A stretch of DNA of 12,269 bases from Agrocybe praecox (GCA_964017145.1 CAXHKQ010000298.1:1-12269), one strand, 5' to 3'; counted from the stretch's first letter, positions 1-7,331 are shown. Numbers and translations are program-made. Notes: a model not told the origin generated them from the sequence alone.

Positions 1-1478
1 GAAATCAGCGATACCTCGGATCCCTGATCCATGAGCGCACGCAATTTCGCTGTCCGTCCATCCGCAGTCGTCACAACCACCCAGGCCGTCGGCAACAATG
101 TCACGCGGTGGTCCGACGTCGCAGCTGCCGTGTAGCTGTGCGTACACACGCGTGACGGGCCGTCTAGCGGCGTTGCACGAATCCCGCTCTCTGCTCCGCT
201 GGCCAATTTCCCCTTACTGGTTCCCGCACCGACGTTGACGCCTGCTCGTGCCGCTGGTGCAGCCGAACCAACCGAATCCGCAATGTGCAGCATCGTGTGG
301 TGATTATGATGACACACATGACAACCATACCTGCTTTTGCACGCCTGCGCAAGATGTCTGCTGCCGCTGATGCACCGGTAACAAATTCGCTGCTTCGCTA
401 CGAATGTTCGCCGCTCCGACACGGACTTCGCCTTGAACTGCCGGCATTCGTACAATCGGTGCGCGCCTTTGCACATTGCGCACTTGATGTTGCCGTTGCT
501 CACCGTGACCACATGCGACCGTACGTTTCGCCAACCCTGAGCAGCACCTTTCGCATCTTGTGCTTGCGGCACATTCACTGCCTCCTTCACACCTTTGAGC
601 GCCTCCAATTTTCCCAACACCCCACAAAGGAACGCGTCAAGTTCGGCAAACGTGGGCATCACCTTACTAGCGCCCTGTAACTGCTCCCACGCCGTGCGAG
701 TGACAATGTCGAGCTTCGAGACGGTGAGTACAACGAGGAAGTCATCGAGCCCGTCAGTTGGACGATCCAGCAATCGCAGCGCTCGCAAACAGTTTGTCGT
801 GCCGTTCAATAGCCGCGACAATTGTTCGGGGCACTCGAACTGCATGGCCGATTCGTTCAACAACTTCTCGATGAGTCGACATATTACAAACCGCTCGTTC
901 TCGAACTTCTTCACCAGAGAATCCCATGCCGTGGCGAAGTTACCGTCTTCCAGCGCAATGCCGGCAATCTCCGACGACGCCTTGCCGACGCACGCCTCGC
1001 GCAAGAAATGCAGCCGATGGACGTTGCTAAGTGACGCGTTGTCGATCACCAACGCCTGGAACACGTCACGAAACGTTCCCCATTCTTCCCACTCACCGCT
1101 GAACGTCGGAGGCTTGATTGGCGGAAGCCGAATATGGGAAACCGGTACCGCCGCCGGCGCTTCGGCAATAGCTACAGCGACTGGAGCGACCACATACCTT
1201 TTCTTCAGCTTGTTGAGATAAAACTGCGCCTCCTCGACTATCACCTGCATATCGTCTCGATCAGCATCCTCGAAAGCCGACTTTTCGTCCGACTCGTCAT
1301 CCGCCGCCTGCCAGGTCTCCCATGCAGCCTGGTACCTCGCCCACTCGGCCAGCAGGTTGTCGAGACGCACTTGCACGTCCTCTAGGCATTCGTACTTGCT
1401 GATGGACTTCTTCGTGTTCGGCAAGAAATTGATAATCCGGCCGCCGACACGCTGAACAGCAAGCACCAGTTTATTCAT
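1..1478 (-). CDS. BEL/Pao retrotransposon gag-protease, 5' part of gag-pol
   Basis: An uninterrupted reading frame starts at the ATG whose complement is at 1476-1478 and runs off the left edge (492 complete codons). It encodes the structural Gag of an LTR retrotransposon, which packages element RNA in cytoplasmic particles, joined in the same frame to the start of Pol. After an acidic, Trp-rich N-terminal part and a Pro-rich stretch (IRLPPIKPPTFSGEWEEW), there is a Gag core, then three Cys/His knuckles. These are C333-x2-C-x3-H-x4-C345, C366-x2-C-x5-H-x4-C380, and C386-x2-C-x3-H-x4-H398. The last is the CHVCHHNHHTMLH form typical of BEL/Pao Gag. The final residues ALMDQGSEVSLI carry the retroviral-type aspartic protease motif (D484, DQGS), so gag and pol are fused, as is usual for BEL. 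No stop or frameshift is seen, which suggests a young copy. Reverse transcriptase, RNase H and integrase lie outside the window. Assignment is by motif recognition, not by search. Confidence 0.9.
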   Translation of the reverse strand, partial: MNKLVLAVQRVGGRIINFLPNTKKSISKYECLEDVQVRLDNLLAEWARYQAAWETWQAADDESDEKSAFEDADRDDMQVIVEEAQFYLNKLKKRYVVAPVAVAIAEAPAAVPVSHIRLPPIKPPTFSGEWEEWGTFRDVFQALVIDNASLSNVHRLHFLREACVGKASSEIAGIALEDGNFATAWDSLVKKFENERFVICRLIEKLLNESAMQFECPEQLSRLLNGTTNCLRALRLLDRPTDGLDDFLVVLTVSKLDIVTRTAWEQLQGASKVMPTFAELDAFLCGVLGKLEALKGVKEAVNVPQAQDAKGAAQGWRNVRSHVVTVSNGNIKCAMCKGAHRLYECRQFKAKSVSERRTFVAKQRICYRCISGSRHLAQACKSRYGCHVCHHNHHTMLHIADSVGSAAPAARAGVNVGAGTSKGKLASGAESGIRATPLDGPSRVCTHSYTAAATSDHRVTLLPTAWVVVTTADGRTAKLRALMDQGSEVSLI

Positions 1479-1547
1479 GTTGACGATTATTCCGCACACG
1501 AATCACTGAACTCCGTAATAATTCACAAGGATCCCGAATTGATCCTT

Positions 1548-1565
1548 ATCCGGCTCGAAGGACCA
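1548..1565 (-). other. Primer binding site matching tRNA-Tyr 3' end
   Basis: The + strand ATCCGGCTCGAAGGACCA equals the 3' end of metazoan tRNA-Tyr as I recall it: acceptor stem strand TCGAAGG, discriminator A, then CCA. On the - strand it therefore begins TGGTCCTTCGA, directly after the LTR, which is where minus-strand cDNA synthesis would be primed. The match covers about 18 nt. The tRNA identity is from memory and needs a check against the host tRNA set. Confidence 0.75.
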
Positions 1566-1568
1566 AAA

Positions 1569-1768
1569 TGTCTCCGCCGGGAGTGGACTGTATATCCGCC
1601 GAAAGTGAATTGAAAAACGAACAAAACGACCGACCGTTTACGCTGACAAAATCCAATTATTTTATTTTCCATCATTGACATTGTTTGACGGTTTCAACGC
1701 ATTGCTTGCGCTGATGTTTAATAACCCGTTGCCGTCATGATTTATTCGGCGCGGCAGATGCCGCAACA
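1569..1768 (-). repeat. Putative 5' LTR of the BEL/Pao element
   Basis: On the - strand this 200-bp segment begins TGTTGCGGCA and ends GGAGACA, giving the usual TGT...ACA ends. The inner end sits 3 nt from the primer binding site and is well supported. The outer end is inferred from a good TGTTG start, which also forms a small hairpin (GCGGCA/TGCCGC). Two AATAAA polyadenylation signals lie on the - strand (complements at 1741-1746 and 1661-1666), consistent with an LTR R region. If the true LTR is longer, it would extend to the right of 1768. Confidence 0.55.
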
Positions 1769-2298
1769 GATATTTAGTAGAATAAGAAAAGCTGATCGAG
1801 TTGGGCTTCAAATTTCTACCCAGAATATCAAGTTGTGGGTCCAGTCGAATTTATCCAATCAGAAAACAGTGTTTCATAAGAACAAAACTCGCCTTTTCGA
1901 TCGAGCAATGAAAATGTCCGATTGCTGTCAGATTTAAAGGCTTTTGCATACAGAAAAAAATAAAAGTTGCACGCTATATAAACGTAACGAACTTTTCAGC
2001 CCACCTGGTACACACACGAAAACCAATTCAAGGTGGTGGTAGTTAGATAAGGCTATAAGACAGATACACATATAGTCACAAACCCACAAACCTACTCCAA
2101 TATTTATTCGTTCTGATAACAACACGACACTGGCGACTGCCGACAGTCTTTGTACTTCGTGCGGATCGCCTGCCATTATTCGCCATTCATTTGCGCCTGG
2201 CTGGTGTGTGTGTGTCTTTCGGCTAATTGCCAGCGCCCCCAAAAATTCCGCCCGTGAATCGTGAATATCATCATCAGCATTCCGCGCGGCGGCGCGGC
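1769..2298. other. Intergenic DNA, no gene recognised
   Basis: No credible coding region is seen. The stretch is moderately AT-rich. It contains a TATATAAA at 1975-1982 with a TCAG at 1996-1999, a spacing slightly short for a classical TATA/initiator pair. Short ORFs here have no recognisable domain and low-complexity composition. It borders the LTR of the BEL element on the left. Confidence 0.5.
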
Positions 2299-2369
2299 TA
2301 TATATTAAAAGTCAACGCGTTGTTGCACAGGTGTTTCGCGTCGTCGTCGCCGGCGTCGTCGCGAGTGAG

Positions 2370-2370
<1 letters not shown>
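2299..2370 (+). promoter_or_regulatory. Candidate TATA promoter and short upstream exon end
   Basis: TATATATTAAAA at 2299-2310 is a strong TATA box, and an initiator-like GCACAG has its last A at 2329, 30 nt from the TATA start. A GTCGTCGCCGG-rich segment follows, then a consensus 5' splice site, A|GTGAGT, at 2364/2365. This arrangement could be an upstream non-coding first exon of the kinase gene, which lies downstream on the same strand. The implied exon would be only about 36 nt. No transcript evidence is available, so this is inference from motif spacing only. Confidence 0.25.
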
Positions 2371-2410
<40 letters not shown>

Positions 2411-2411
2411 G
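2369..2411. repeat. (GT)n microsatellite
   Basis: A GT dinucleotide repeat of about 21 units, interrupted once by GTTTGT near 2382-2386, lies directly after the candidate donor site. It is a simple repeat likely to vary in length. The ORFs it produces on both strands are artefacts. Confidence 0.95.
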
Positions 2412-3077
2412 CGCATAAGTTTTAATAAGTATAAATTACGTTCAATTGCGCTCGCGCGCTGCCAAAAGAGGAGCTCGGGGCTCGAACACAACATCAGCCC
2501 AGCCGACTGCGAGCTGATTCAACGAGCATACAGGGTGGTAGATTACATTTTTTGTTTTGCTTGGAATAGAAAAGCATATTCAAAAATAGTTGTTCGCTTC
2601 AACACGTAAATCATTTAACTCAGTAACAATATTTTGGTAAATTTCAAATTTGTCTTGATGGAAACTCAAATTTGTCCGTGAAATTGAGTCGAACCTTTTT
2701 TTACTCCAACTAACAACAAATTTAAACTATGCTGATTCCCTCGATACATCTGTTGTCAGAATGATCAATAAAATGCCATCGGTCGAGACCTATACATACA
2801 TACAGTCAAAGTACATAGAATCGAAGCTAAACATTTGAATGTTCGTGCTATTGTTTTTAAAAAAATAATTTGAAGCAACCCCCTTGTACATTATGGATCC
2901 TTGTTAGCGGGAGTTACATCGAATTAAATTATCTCTATCCGTATAGTTCCAACTAGTACAGTGTCAATAAAGTACGCTGGCTGCCAAAAATTACTTTCGA
3001 ACATTTTGAAAGCAACACTGCTTGTGTGCGCCCACGAACAGTCGACTTGAGTAAAGATGTGCACTCTTTTTTAAATT
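2412..3077. other. AT-rich intergenic or intronic DNA, no gene
   Basis: Nothing coding is recognisable. The first 110 bases are fairly GC-rich, and the rest is AT-rich with scattered stops in all frames. No terminal inverted repeat, tRNA-like or LTR-like structure was found by eye. Confidence 0.6.
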
Positions 3078-3125
3078 ACACTGTTGAAATTTGTCAGTGT
3101 TCGTCAATGAATTCAATGATTTCAC
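3078..3125. repeat. Shortened relative of the palindromic repeat
   Basis: ACACTGTTGAAATTTGT, then TCAATGAATTCAATGATTT, then CACC reproduce the left arm, core and right-arm end of the foldback repeat at 3422-3521, with the spacer parts missing. It lies on the other side of the SINE. It may be an internally deleted copy, or partly a target duplication created by SINE insertion. The two explanations overlap in sequence and cannot be separated here. Confidence 0.45.
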
Positions 3126-3421
3126 CATAAAAACTAAAGCTGTCTTTCAAAATCATGTTTGGTGCTACAACCCGAAGGTCTTGACCTAGTATACTCCACT
3201 TGTATTTGAAGAGTAGCAGGTAACCGGTTTCGGGTTTGAAAGATGACATGTGGTTAGCACATCGCTCTAAAGAGTAACCCAAGGCAACGTTTAACATCCT
3301 TCCTGTGGATAATCGTGTGGAGAAAAATCTAAAAACTTCCACTCACTCCCGAGATTTCAACTCGGGACTTCCCGCTCGTGAGGCAAGCACTCTATCACCT
3401 GCACCACTCAGAGCTGCCTTC
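3097..3421 (-). mobile_element. tRNA-derived SINE
   Basis: Read on the - strand, the head (about 3418 to 3341) is tRNA-like. A box A analogue GTGGTGCAGGTGATAGAGTGC-like segment lies at 3387-3407. A box B analogue GAGTTGAAATCTC lies near 3350-3362, within a CCCGAGTT...CTCGGG T-arm hairpin. These are the internal RNA polymerase III promoter elements of tRNA-derived SINEs. A non-tRNA body of about 240 nt follows. The sequences just outside both ends share an almost identical 18-nt stretch (3079-3096 and 3422-3439), which may be a diverged target-site duplication. The element resembles mosquito SINEs such as Feilai in design, but I cannot confirm the family. It encodes no protein. Confidence 0.6.
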
Positions 3422-3521
3422 ACACTGTTGACATTTGTGAATGTTTATATGTTGCAAACGCAAATCCATCAATGAATTCATTGATTTTTGCGTTTTCAAC
3501 ATTGACACATTTCACCAGTGT
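3422..3521. repeat. Palindromic MITE-like repeat
   Basis: About 100 bp begins ACACTGTTGACATTTGTG and ends with its near reverse complement ATTTCACCAGTGT. The two arms meet at the perfect core ATCAATGAATTCATTGAT (3468-3485), flanked by CGCAAA/TTTGCG. The left arm is about 10 nt longer. Such foldback structure is typical of a short MITE or of a cruciform-forming repeat. No transposase or clear target duplication is visible. Confidence 0.6.
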
Positions 3522-3582
3522 ATAAGCAGCTTTGGTTTAAGGTGAAATCTGCTGCTTTGATGATTCTGTGCCTTTCAATATA

Positions 3583-4320
3583 CAGTTGCGGCCAAATATA
3601 ATTAGAGGCATGAGAAATCGCTAAACAGTTTTGTTGCCAGGCAGAAGATGGAGCCTGATTATTTTTTTCAAATGCAGAAATGTCCCTTCAACACTGCGTA
3701 AGCCCTTTGCAAAAACAGTAATGCAAAATGTTAACCACGGCCTCTCAATTGAATTTAGAAGTGAGAATATTCACCATAATTGATCGGACAGATAATTAGA
3801 GGCAGAATGTTTTCTCGATGGGAAAGGCTCAGAGTAGTCTTTTTCCAACATGTTTTTGGATGTCCCTCAACTTCTATCACCTCTCGACATATTTTCTGCA
3901 TACTTAGCACCAATTTATTAGAGACTTCATCTGGACGGCTCTTCCATATATCAAACGTTTTGTAAGATTGCAGCCCGAGATTGGAATGTACGGCCCTAAA
4001 ATATACTCTGATCATGAGACAATACATTCTCAATAGGGTTTAAGGTTTGACTATCGAGCTGGGTTTTCTATAAAGCCGACGGTAGTCTCCTGAAAGTAGT
4101 TTTTATCTTTTTTGCAGTGTACTTGGGCCGTTGTCGTGCTGCAGCATATTCTCGCCATGTATTTTCCATTTTTCTATGACAGCATCGGCCTCTCCAGAAT
4201 ATCCTTCTGCAGATTCGTTTCCATCCGCCAATCACTCAGTACCAATGACCCAACGCGACAACGCTCTGTGTCACCTTGTTGCTTCATAATGAAATCTTCC
4301 GTGGAATTATACAGATGATT
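3583..4320 (-). mobile_element. Degenerate Tc1-type DNA transposon, 3' part
   Basis: The right end has a TA (3581-3582) followed by CAGTTGCGGCCAAATATAAT, a Tc1-type terminal sequence. The motif ATAATTAGAGGCA occurs at the tip (3598-3610) and again at 3792-3804, about 200 bp apart, resembling the outer and inner direct repeats of IR/DR-type Tc1 elements. Upstream on the - strand lie transposase remains in several frames. The other end of the element was not found; similarity fades around 4320. Many frameshifts and stops make this an old, inactive copy. Confidence 0.75.
3805..4320 (-). pseudogene. Tc1 transposase relic (DDE catalytic domain, C-terminal half)
   Basis: The family cuts and pastes DNA at TA sites using a DD34E triad. 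Visible on the - strand are LQHDNGPSTLQ (near 4100-4140), matching the family's second-Asp motif QxDNxP. Next comes LDSQTLNPIENVLSHD (near 4010-4060), matching SPDLNPIEN with the catalytic Glu. A C-terminal block IWKSRPDEVSNKLVLSMQK follows, then ICREVIEVEGHPKT (about 3840-3935), the usual end of Tc1 transposases. These lie in at least two frames with stops between (for example after LQKR), so the gene is broken. The frame runs past the expected end because the original stop is lost. The N-terminal DNA-binding half is absent or unrecognisable. Confidence 0.8.
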
Positions 4321-4604
4321 GATGATTGACAATTGAGAGAAAAACATTTCCAATTAATATAATCTAGGCAGGTTCAGGTTTCCTCTAAAAGTGTATCAAA
4401 GTTATAATTTGACCACCCTCTGTCCACGCGCTACACGATTATTGCATTTTCTTAGTTGGTGAAAGTGCGAGTGTGTGTGCGGCGCACGATAGTCCGCCAA
4501 CAGACACAACAGCACGCCATCGCAGTGTGTGCATTCCGCCACACGAAACACAAACACACCACGCACTCATCGACAAATCGACATACCAAACACAGGCGCG
4601 CAGA

Positions 4605-4628
4605 CCAAGCCAAGCCAAGCCAAGCCAA
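4605..4628. repeat. (CCAAG)n pentanucleotide repeat
   Basis: Four tandem CCAAG units and a degenerate fifth (CCAAA) lie inside the CpG-rich upstream region of the kinase. Confidence 0.9.
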
Positions 4629-4758
4629 ACCAATTGCGAACATCCCGCGCGCGCACGCGAGTCGATTGCGTCGGTGCGCGCGCGTTCAACTGAACACACG
4701 ACACGACTGTGTGTATTAACCCATCGACGCCACCACCGCCACTTGTTGCACACAGCTT

Positions 4759-4779
4759 ACACACACACACACACACACA
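4759..4779. repeat. (AC)n microsatellite
   Basis: About ten AC units lie in the probable 5' UTR, followed by related CTCACACAG units. Confidence 0.95.
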
Positions 4780-4913
4780 GCTCACACAGCTCCATACATC
4801 CGTACGTCCGCGTCGTCCATCGATAATATTGCGTAAATCGCGCACAAGAGTGCCGTCGAGCCGACAGAGCCGATTGCGGATTTCGTTTCGTTTTTTGCGC
4901 CTCGTGCGGAACT

Positions 4914-4964
4914 ATGCGCGTCGGTGAACCGATTCGGCCATCGGCTGCCGCACAGTCGAGTTGA
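4914..4964 (+). promoter_or_regulatory. Upstream ORF of 16 codons before the kinase start
   Basis: ATG at 4914-4916 opens a 16-codon frame ([16 protein letters not shown]) ending in TGA at 4962-4964, five bases before the kinase ATG at 4970. It is in a different frame from the kinase. If transcription starts upstream of 4914, ribosomes would meet this uORF first, and the short distance leaves little room for reinitiation. A role in translational control is inference. Confidence 0.4.
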
Positions 4965-4969
4965 TTGGC

Positions 4970-5218
4970 ATGGAAGTGAACGAGCACAGCGGACCGGGTC
5001 CGCCAGCGGCGGCGGCGGCCAATTTGGCGTCAGTGACTTCAACAGTGACGGCAACGCCTCCTCCGCTGCCGGCGCCCATCCAGAAGGTGCCGTCCAGCGA
5101 CCGGCTGGTCACCGGTCCGTCATGTCTGGCGCTGAAGACGGCCGTGTCGGCGCTGTACTCGGTGGACGATTTTACGCGCACGAAAATCGGATCGGGATTC
5201 TTCTCGGAGGTGTACAAG
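4970..5218 (+). CDS. cdi: TESK/center-divider-type protein kinase, first coding exon
   Basis: This exon encodes residues 1-83 of a TESK-family dual-specificity kinase; the family phosphorylates cofilin and controls actin dynamics, and in Drosophila the orthologue is center divider. The start is the first in-frame ATG after a stop at 4925-4927, with purines at -3 and +4 (GGCATGG). Residues 1-45 are low-complexity ([20 protein letters not shown]) and probably disordered. Residues 52-68 ([17 protein letters not shown]) form the family-specific lead-in. Residues 73-83 ([11 protein letters not shown]) are the glycine-rich ATP loop, nearly identical to vertebrate TESK1. The exon ends in phase 0 at AAG|GTGAGT, a consensus donor. 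Identification comes from remembered family sequence and is strong for TESK versus the related LIMK group. Confidence 0.92.
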
Positions 5219-6146
5219 GTGAGTGGGGGATTTGGGGTTCGGGTTGAGAGTGGCTAGTTTTACGGCCAAATTATTCGGTTTTATCGGTTCAATGGCATCA
5301 AAATGTTAAACCATTGCATTCGTCAACGAACAATTTATTGATATTAGGTGGAACCTGTGATCGATACCGAACGAAATTGACGCGTTTGAGTCGATCACTG
5401 AATGACAAGCTGCCTCAATTGAATAAAAGGCACAAAATAGGAGATCTCAACCCTCCGATGTACTCTCTACTCTACTCTAAATTCTTAAAGTTGGACAAAA
5501 AACGGCGGAAGCAAGGTTGTACACCTAATAATTCGCAGTGGATTCGACAGATCCTTGCCAATAAATCAGTGGTGTATCTCCGGCAAATTGAACGGTATCG
5601 AGCTCTATGTAGTAAATAAAAGGCAATTGAAGTCGACAAATTCTTATTGTCAGAAACATCGAAGATTTGGAAAAACAACGTATTGCAGCAGCGAGGAAGG
5701 TTAAAGATAAATAAATATTCCGGAAAGCTCGATACTTTTGTTAAAATCAAAGGTTTTTATTCTGTTGAATAGATATAATCATAAAAAGAATAAAATGCTA
5801 TATTCAGTTTCATTTTTAAAGATTGTTGAACAGGTTCATGAGTTATTGAATTTTAAAGTTATAGGTTTTTTTCGGGCGCACTTCTTTCTACTTTTGACCA
5901 TCTCTTGGGCATCATCCGGATTCAGTGTCTTTTATACTGCTCATCTTTCGAGACGATCCATGATTAAAAAAAAGAACCACGCCGATTATGCGTCCACGAT
6001 TATGCGTCACGTTTCCGTACGATTCAAATGAACGTTACACCTTTTTCACCCTTTTGACCGTTTTTTCGACGTTAGGCCATTTTCCTCCTATCTTCCCTTT
6101 ATTTAGACCCTTTTTCGCCTTTTTTCCTTTATTTGCACTATTTTTA
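5219..6146. other. Intronic DNA without recognised features
   Basis: This is AT-rich. ORFs of about 100 codons (for example 5314-5619) show no known domain and no splice or codon evidence. A tandem duplication of CGATTATGCGTC (5983-5994 and 5997-6008) and a long pyrimidine-rich tract (about 6035-6145) are the only structures noticed. Confidence 0.6.
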
Positions 6147-6162
6147 TACAGTAAAACCTCCC

Positions 6163-6727
6163 TAAGCCGGAACCTCCCTAAGCCGGAATCCTCACTAAGC
6201 CGGAAAATGTGTTCGGTCCCGAGAACCTTGAACACGATTTGTATGAAAATCGACCTCTATAAGCCGGAAACTCTCTGAGCCGGAAACGGAAACCATTTTT
6301 CAAGTTTTCTGTGTTAACAGAGCCTCTGTAAGACGGAAAATGTTGTTTTTTTCATATAAAATCTTCATTGGAAATTATTAGAAAAAGTTACAATTTAACT
6401 ATAGTTTGAACCATCTGTTTTCGTGCACTTCCCACGTACACAAATCGCTATAACTCGTAACAAATTGTGCGAAATTCTCAAATCGAAGTATCCGACGAAT
6501 AGATTTTTTATCGAATTACATAGAAGCGACAAAAATAGTATAATAGAATGACTCCAAACAGTTTATTTGTGGAATTATGGTTTTTACGGGTATTCTAATA
6601 CACGTTGAACTCATGTTTCATATGTTTCGTTATTCGAGATTTTTTTAGGTCTTGAAAAAAATACCTCCCTAAGCCGGAAACTCCGCTAAGCCGGAATTTT
6701 TTGTCGGTCCCGTGCGATTCCGGCTTA
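6163..6727. repeat. Array of TAAGCCGGAA motifs in the pogo-like element
   Basis: Forward copies lie at 6163, 6179, 6196, 6260, 6276 (TGAGCCGGAA), 6329 (TAAGACGGAA), 6670 and 6687. One reverse copy, TTCCGGCTTA, lies at 6718-6727. Most are preceded by CCTCNC or similar, giving a 16-17-bp unit. Such subterminal repeats in Tigger-type elements are plausible binding sites for a CENP-B-like transposase domain; this role is inferred. Confidence 0.75.
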
Positions 6728-6735
6728 GGGAGGTT

Positions 6736-7313
6736 TTCATCATCATCATCATCATATTCTTCCATTTTATCCCGTCCGGGGGACTTTGGTAGTACATACA
6801 GCTTCGGTCCAGGACCGCCATCGGACTCGGTTTTGAGCCAAGGCACCAAGCTCCAACCATGTCTTCCCATGTGCCTTGGCTTCCGCGATGACGGTCCTTT
6901 TCCACGTCATCTTGGGCCCGCCAACTTTCCGACTACCTTCTGGTGACCAGTAGAAGGCTTGCCGAGCGATGTTGTTGCTGGTGCGTCGGAAAGTATGGCC
7001 GACCCATCCCCACTTGCGCTTTTTGATTATTGCTTCCATAGAAGGGATACCCGCTAATCTTTCAACTTCGTCATTTGAGATCCTGTCGTACCACCGAATA
7101 TTTAATATTCGGCGCAAGCAGCGATTGGCGAAGACCTGGATTTTCGACTTGATGGTCTTCGTCACCATCCAGGTCTCGCTGCCGTACAACAGGACCGCAA
7201 GTACGTTCGAGTTGAAGATCCGGAGCTTAAGCTTCCGTGACAATTCGGTAGATCGCCAAATATTAGCCAGATTTGCAAACGCTCCTCTGGCCTTGGCGAT
7301 CCGCGACATCACG
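6736..7313 (-). mobile_element. 5'-truncated RTE-like LINE insertion
   Basis: A 578-bp segment is flanked by perfect 10-bp repeats TAGGGAGGTT at 6726-6735 and 7314-7323, the target-site duplication. On the - strand it starts inside a reverse transcriptase frame. It ends with a short 3' UTR and a GAT-type trinucleotide tail (complement CATCATCAT... at 6738-6755), as RTE-type LINEs do. The perfect duplication and open frame point to a recent insertion into the right terminal repeat of the pogo-like element. Confidence 0.85.
6767..7313 (-). pseudogene. LINE reverse transcriptase C-terminal fragment
   Basis: The open frame of about 181 codons encodes the region after the RT catalytic core of a non-LTR retrotransposon. 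Diagnostic blocks in order are IAKARGAFANLANIW, VLAVLLYGSETW (thumb region), FANRCLRRILNIRWYDRIS, RKWGWVGHTFRR, GGPKMTWKRTV and VRWRSWTEAVC before the stop. This series is typical of RTE-like LINE proteins. The catalytic YxDD motif and endonuclease are missing because of 5' truncation, so the fragment is not functional. The frame is open from the 5' junction to the natural stop with no internal lesions. The exact clade (RTE versus relatives) is my judgement from memory. Confidence 0.8.
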
Positions 7314-7331
7314 TAGGGAGGTTCTACTGTA

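Larger units (their letters stand above)
1..1768 (-). mobile_element. BEL/Pao LTR retrotransposon, 5' end (continues beyond left edge)
   Basis: Reading on the - strand, the order is LTR (about 1768 to 1569), a 3-nt spacer, primer binding site (1565-1548), a 69-nt leader, then the gag-pol frame from 1478. This is the complete 5' organisation of an LTR element. The intact reading frame and recognisable primer site suggest a recent insertion. Because only one LTR is present, the outer boundary rests on the TGT...ACA termini and not on an LTR-LTR comparison. The element points away from the kinase gene on the + strand. Confidence 0.85.
4440..4969 (+). promoter_or_regulatory. Probable promoter/5' UTR of the TESK-like kinase
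   Basis: This stretch is unlike its AT-rich flanks: rich in CpG, GCGCGC blocks, CA runs and a pentamer repeat. It leads directly into the kinase start codon, as expected for 5' UTR and proximal promoter DNA. No TATA box is seen. The exact transcription start, and whether an intron 3' splice site interrupts this stretch, cannot be decided from sequence. The ORFs present on both strands are low-complexity (His/Thr, Cys/Val) and are not credible genes. Confidence 0.5.
6149..7329. mobile_element. Pogo/Tigger-like non-autonomous DNA transposon, interrupted
   Basis: The left end is TA|CAGTAAAACCTCCCTAAGCC (TA at 6147-6148). The right end, read on the - strand, is TA|CAGTAGAACCTCCCTA (TA at 7330-7331), so both ends show CAGTA termini and a TA target duplication, as in the pogo/Tigger branch of Tc1-mariner. 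Removing the LINE at 6736-7313 and one copy of its target duplication restores a right end that continues into AAGCCGGAAT, matching the left end further. The uninterrupted element would be about 593 bp and has no transposase gene. Inside are nine copies of TAAGCCGGAA or close variants. Family assignment is by the termini only. Confidence 0.8.

Noticed and set aside
304..627. 107-codon ORF on the - strand overlapping gag
   Set aside because: Wrong frame: the Cys/His knuckles and protease motif are in the other - strand frame.
595..1221. 208-codon ORF on the + strand
   Set aside because: It lies wholly antisense to the intact BEL/Pao gag frame and shows Ser/Arg-rich composition with no known domain; it is a shadow of gag.
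3341..3420. Functional tRNA gene on the - strand
   Set aside because: Box A and B analogues and a T-arm-like hairpin exist, but a proper anticodon arm and acceptor stem are not formed and a non-tRNA body follows, so a SINE head fits better.
4961..4969. Earlier non-ATG (TTG) start for the kinase
   Set aside because: Only reached by allowing TTG; the ATG at 4970 has a good start context and is the first in-frame ATG after the stop at 4925-4927.
4924..5247. 107-codon Gly-rich ORF overlapping kinase exon 1
   Set aside because: An alternate frame of a GC-rich exon; it has no ATG at its start and no conserved feature, while the overlapping frame is clearly TESK.
6969..7316. 115-codon ORF on the + strand
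   Set aside because: Antisense to the LINE reverse transcriptase fragment, which has clear family motifs.
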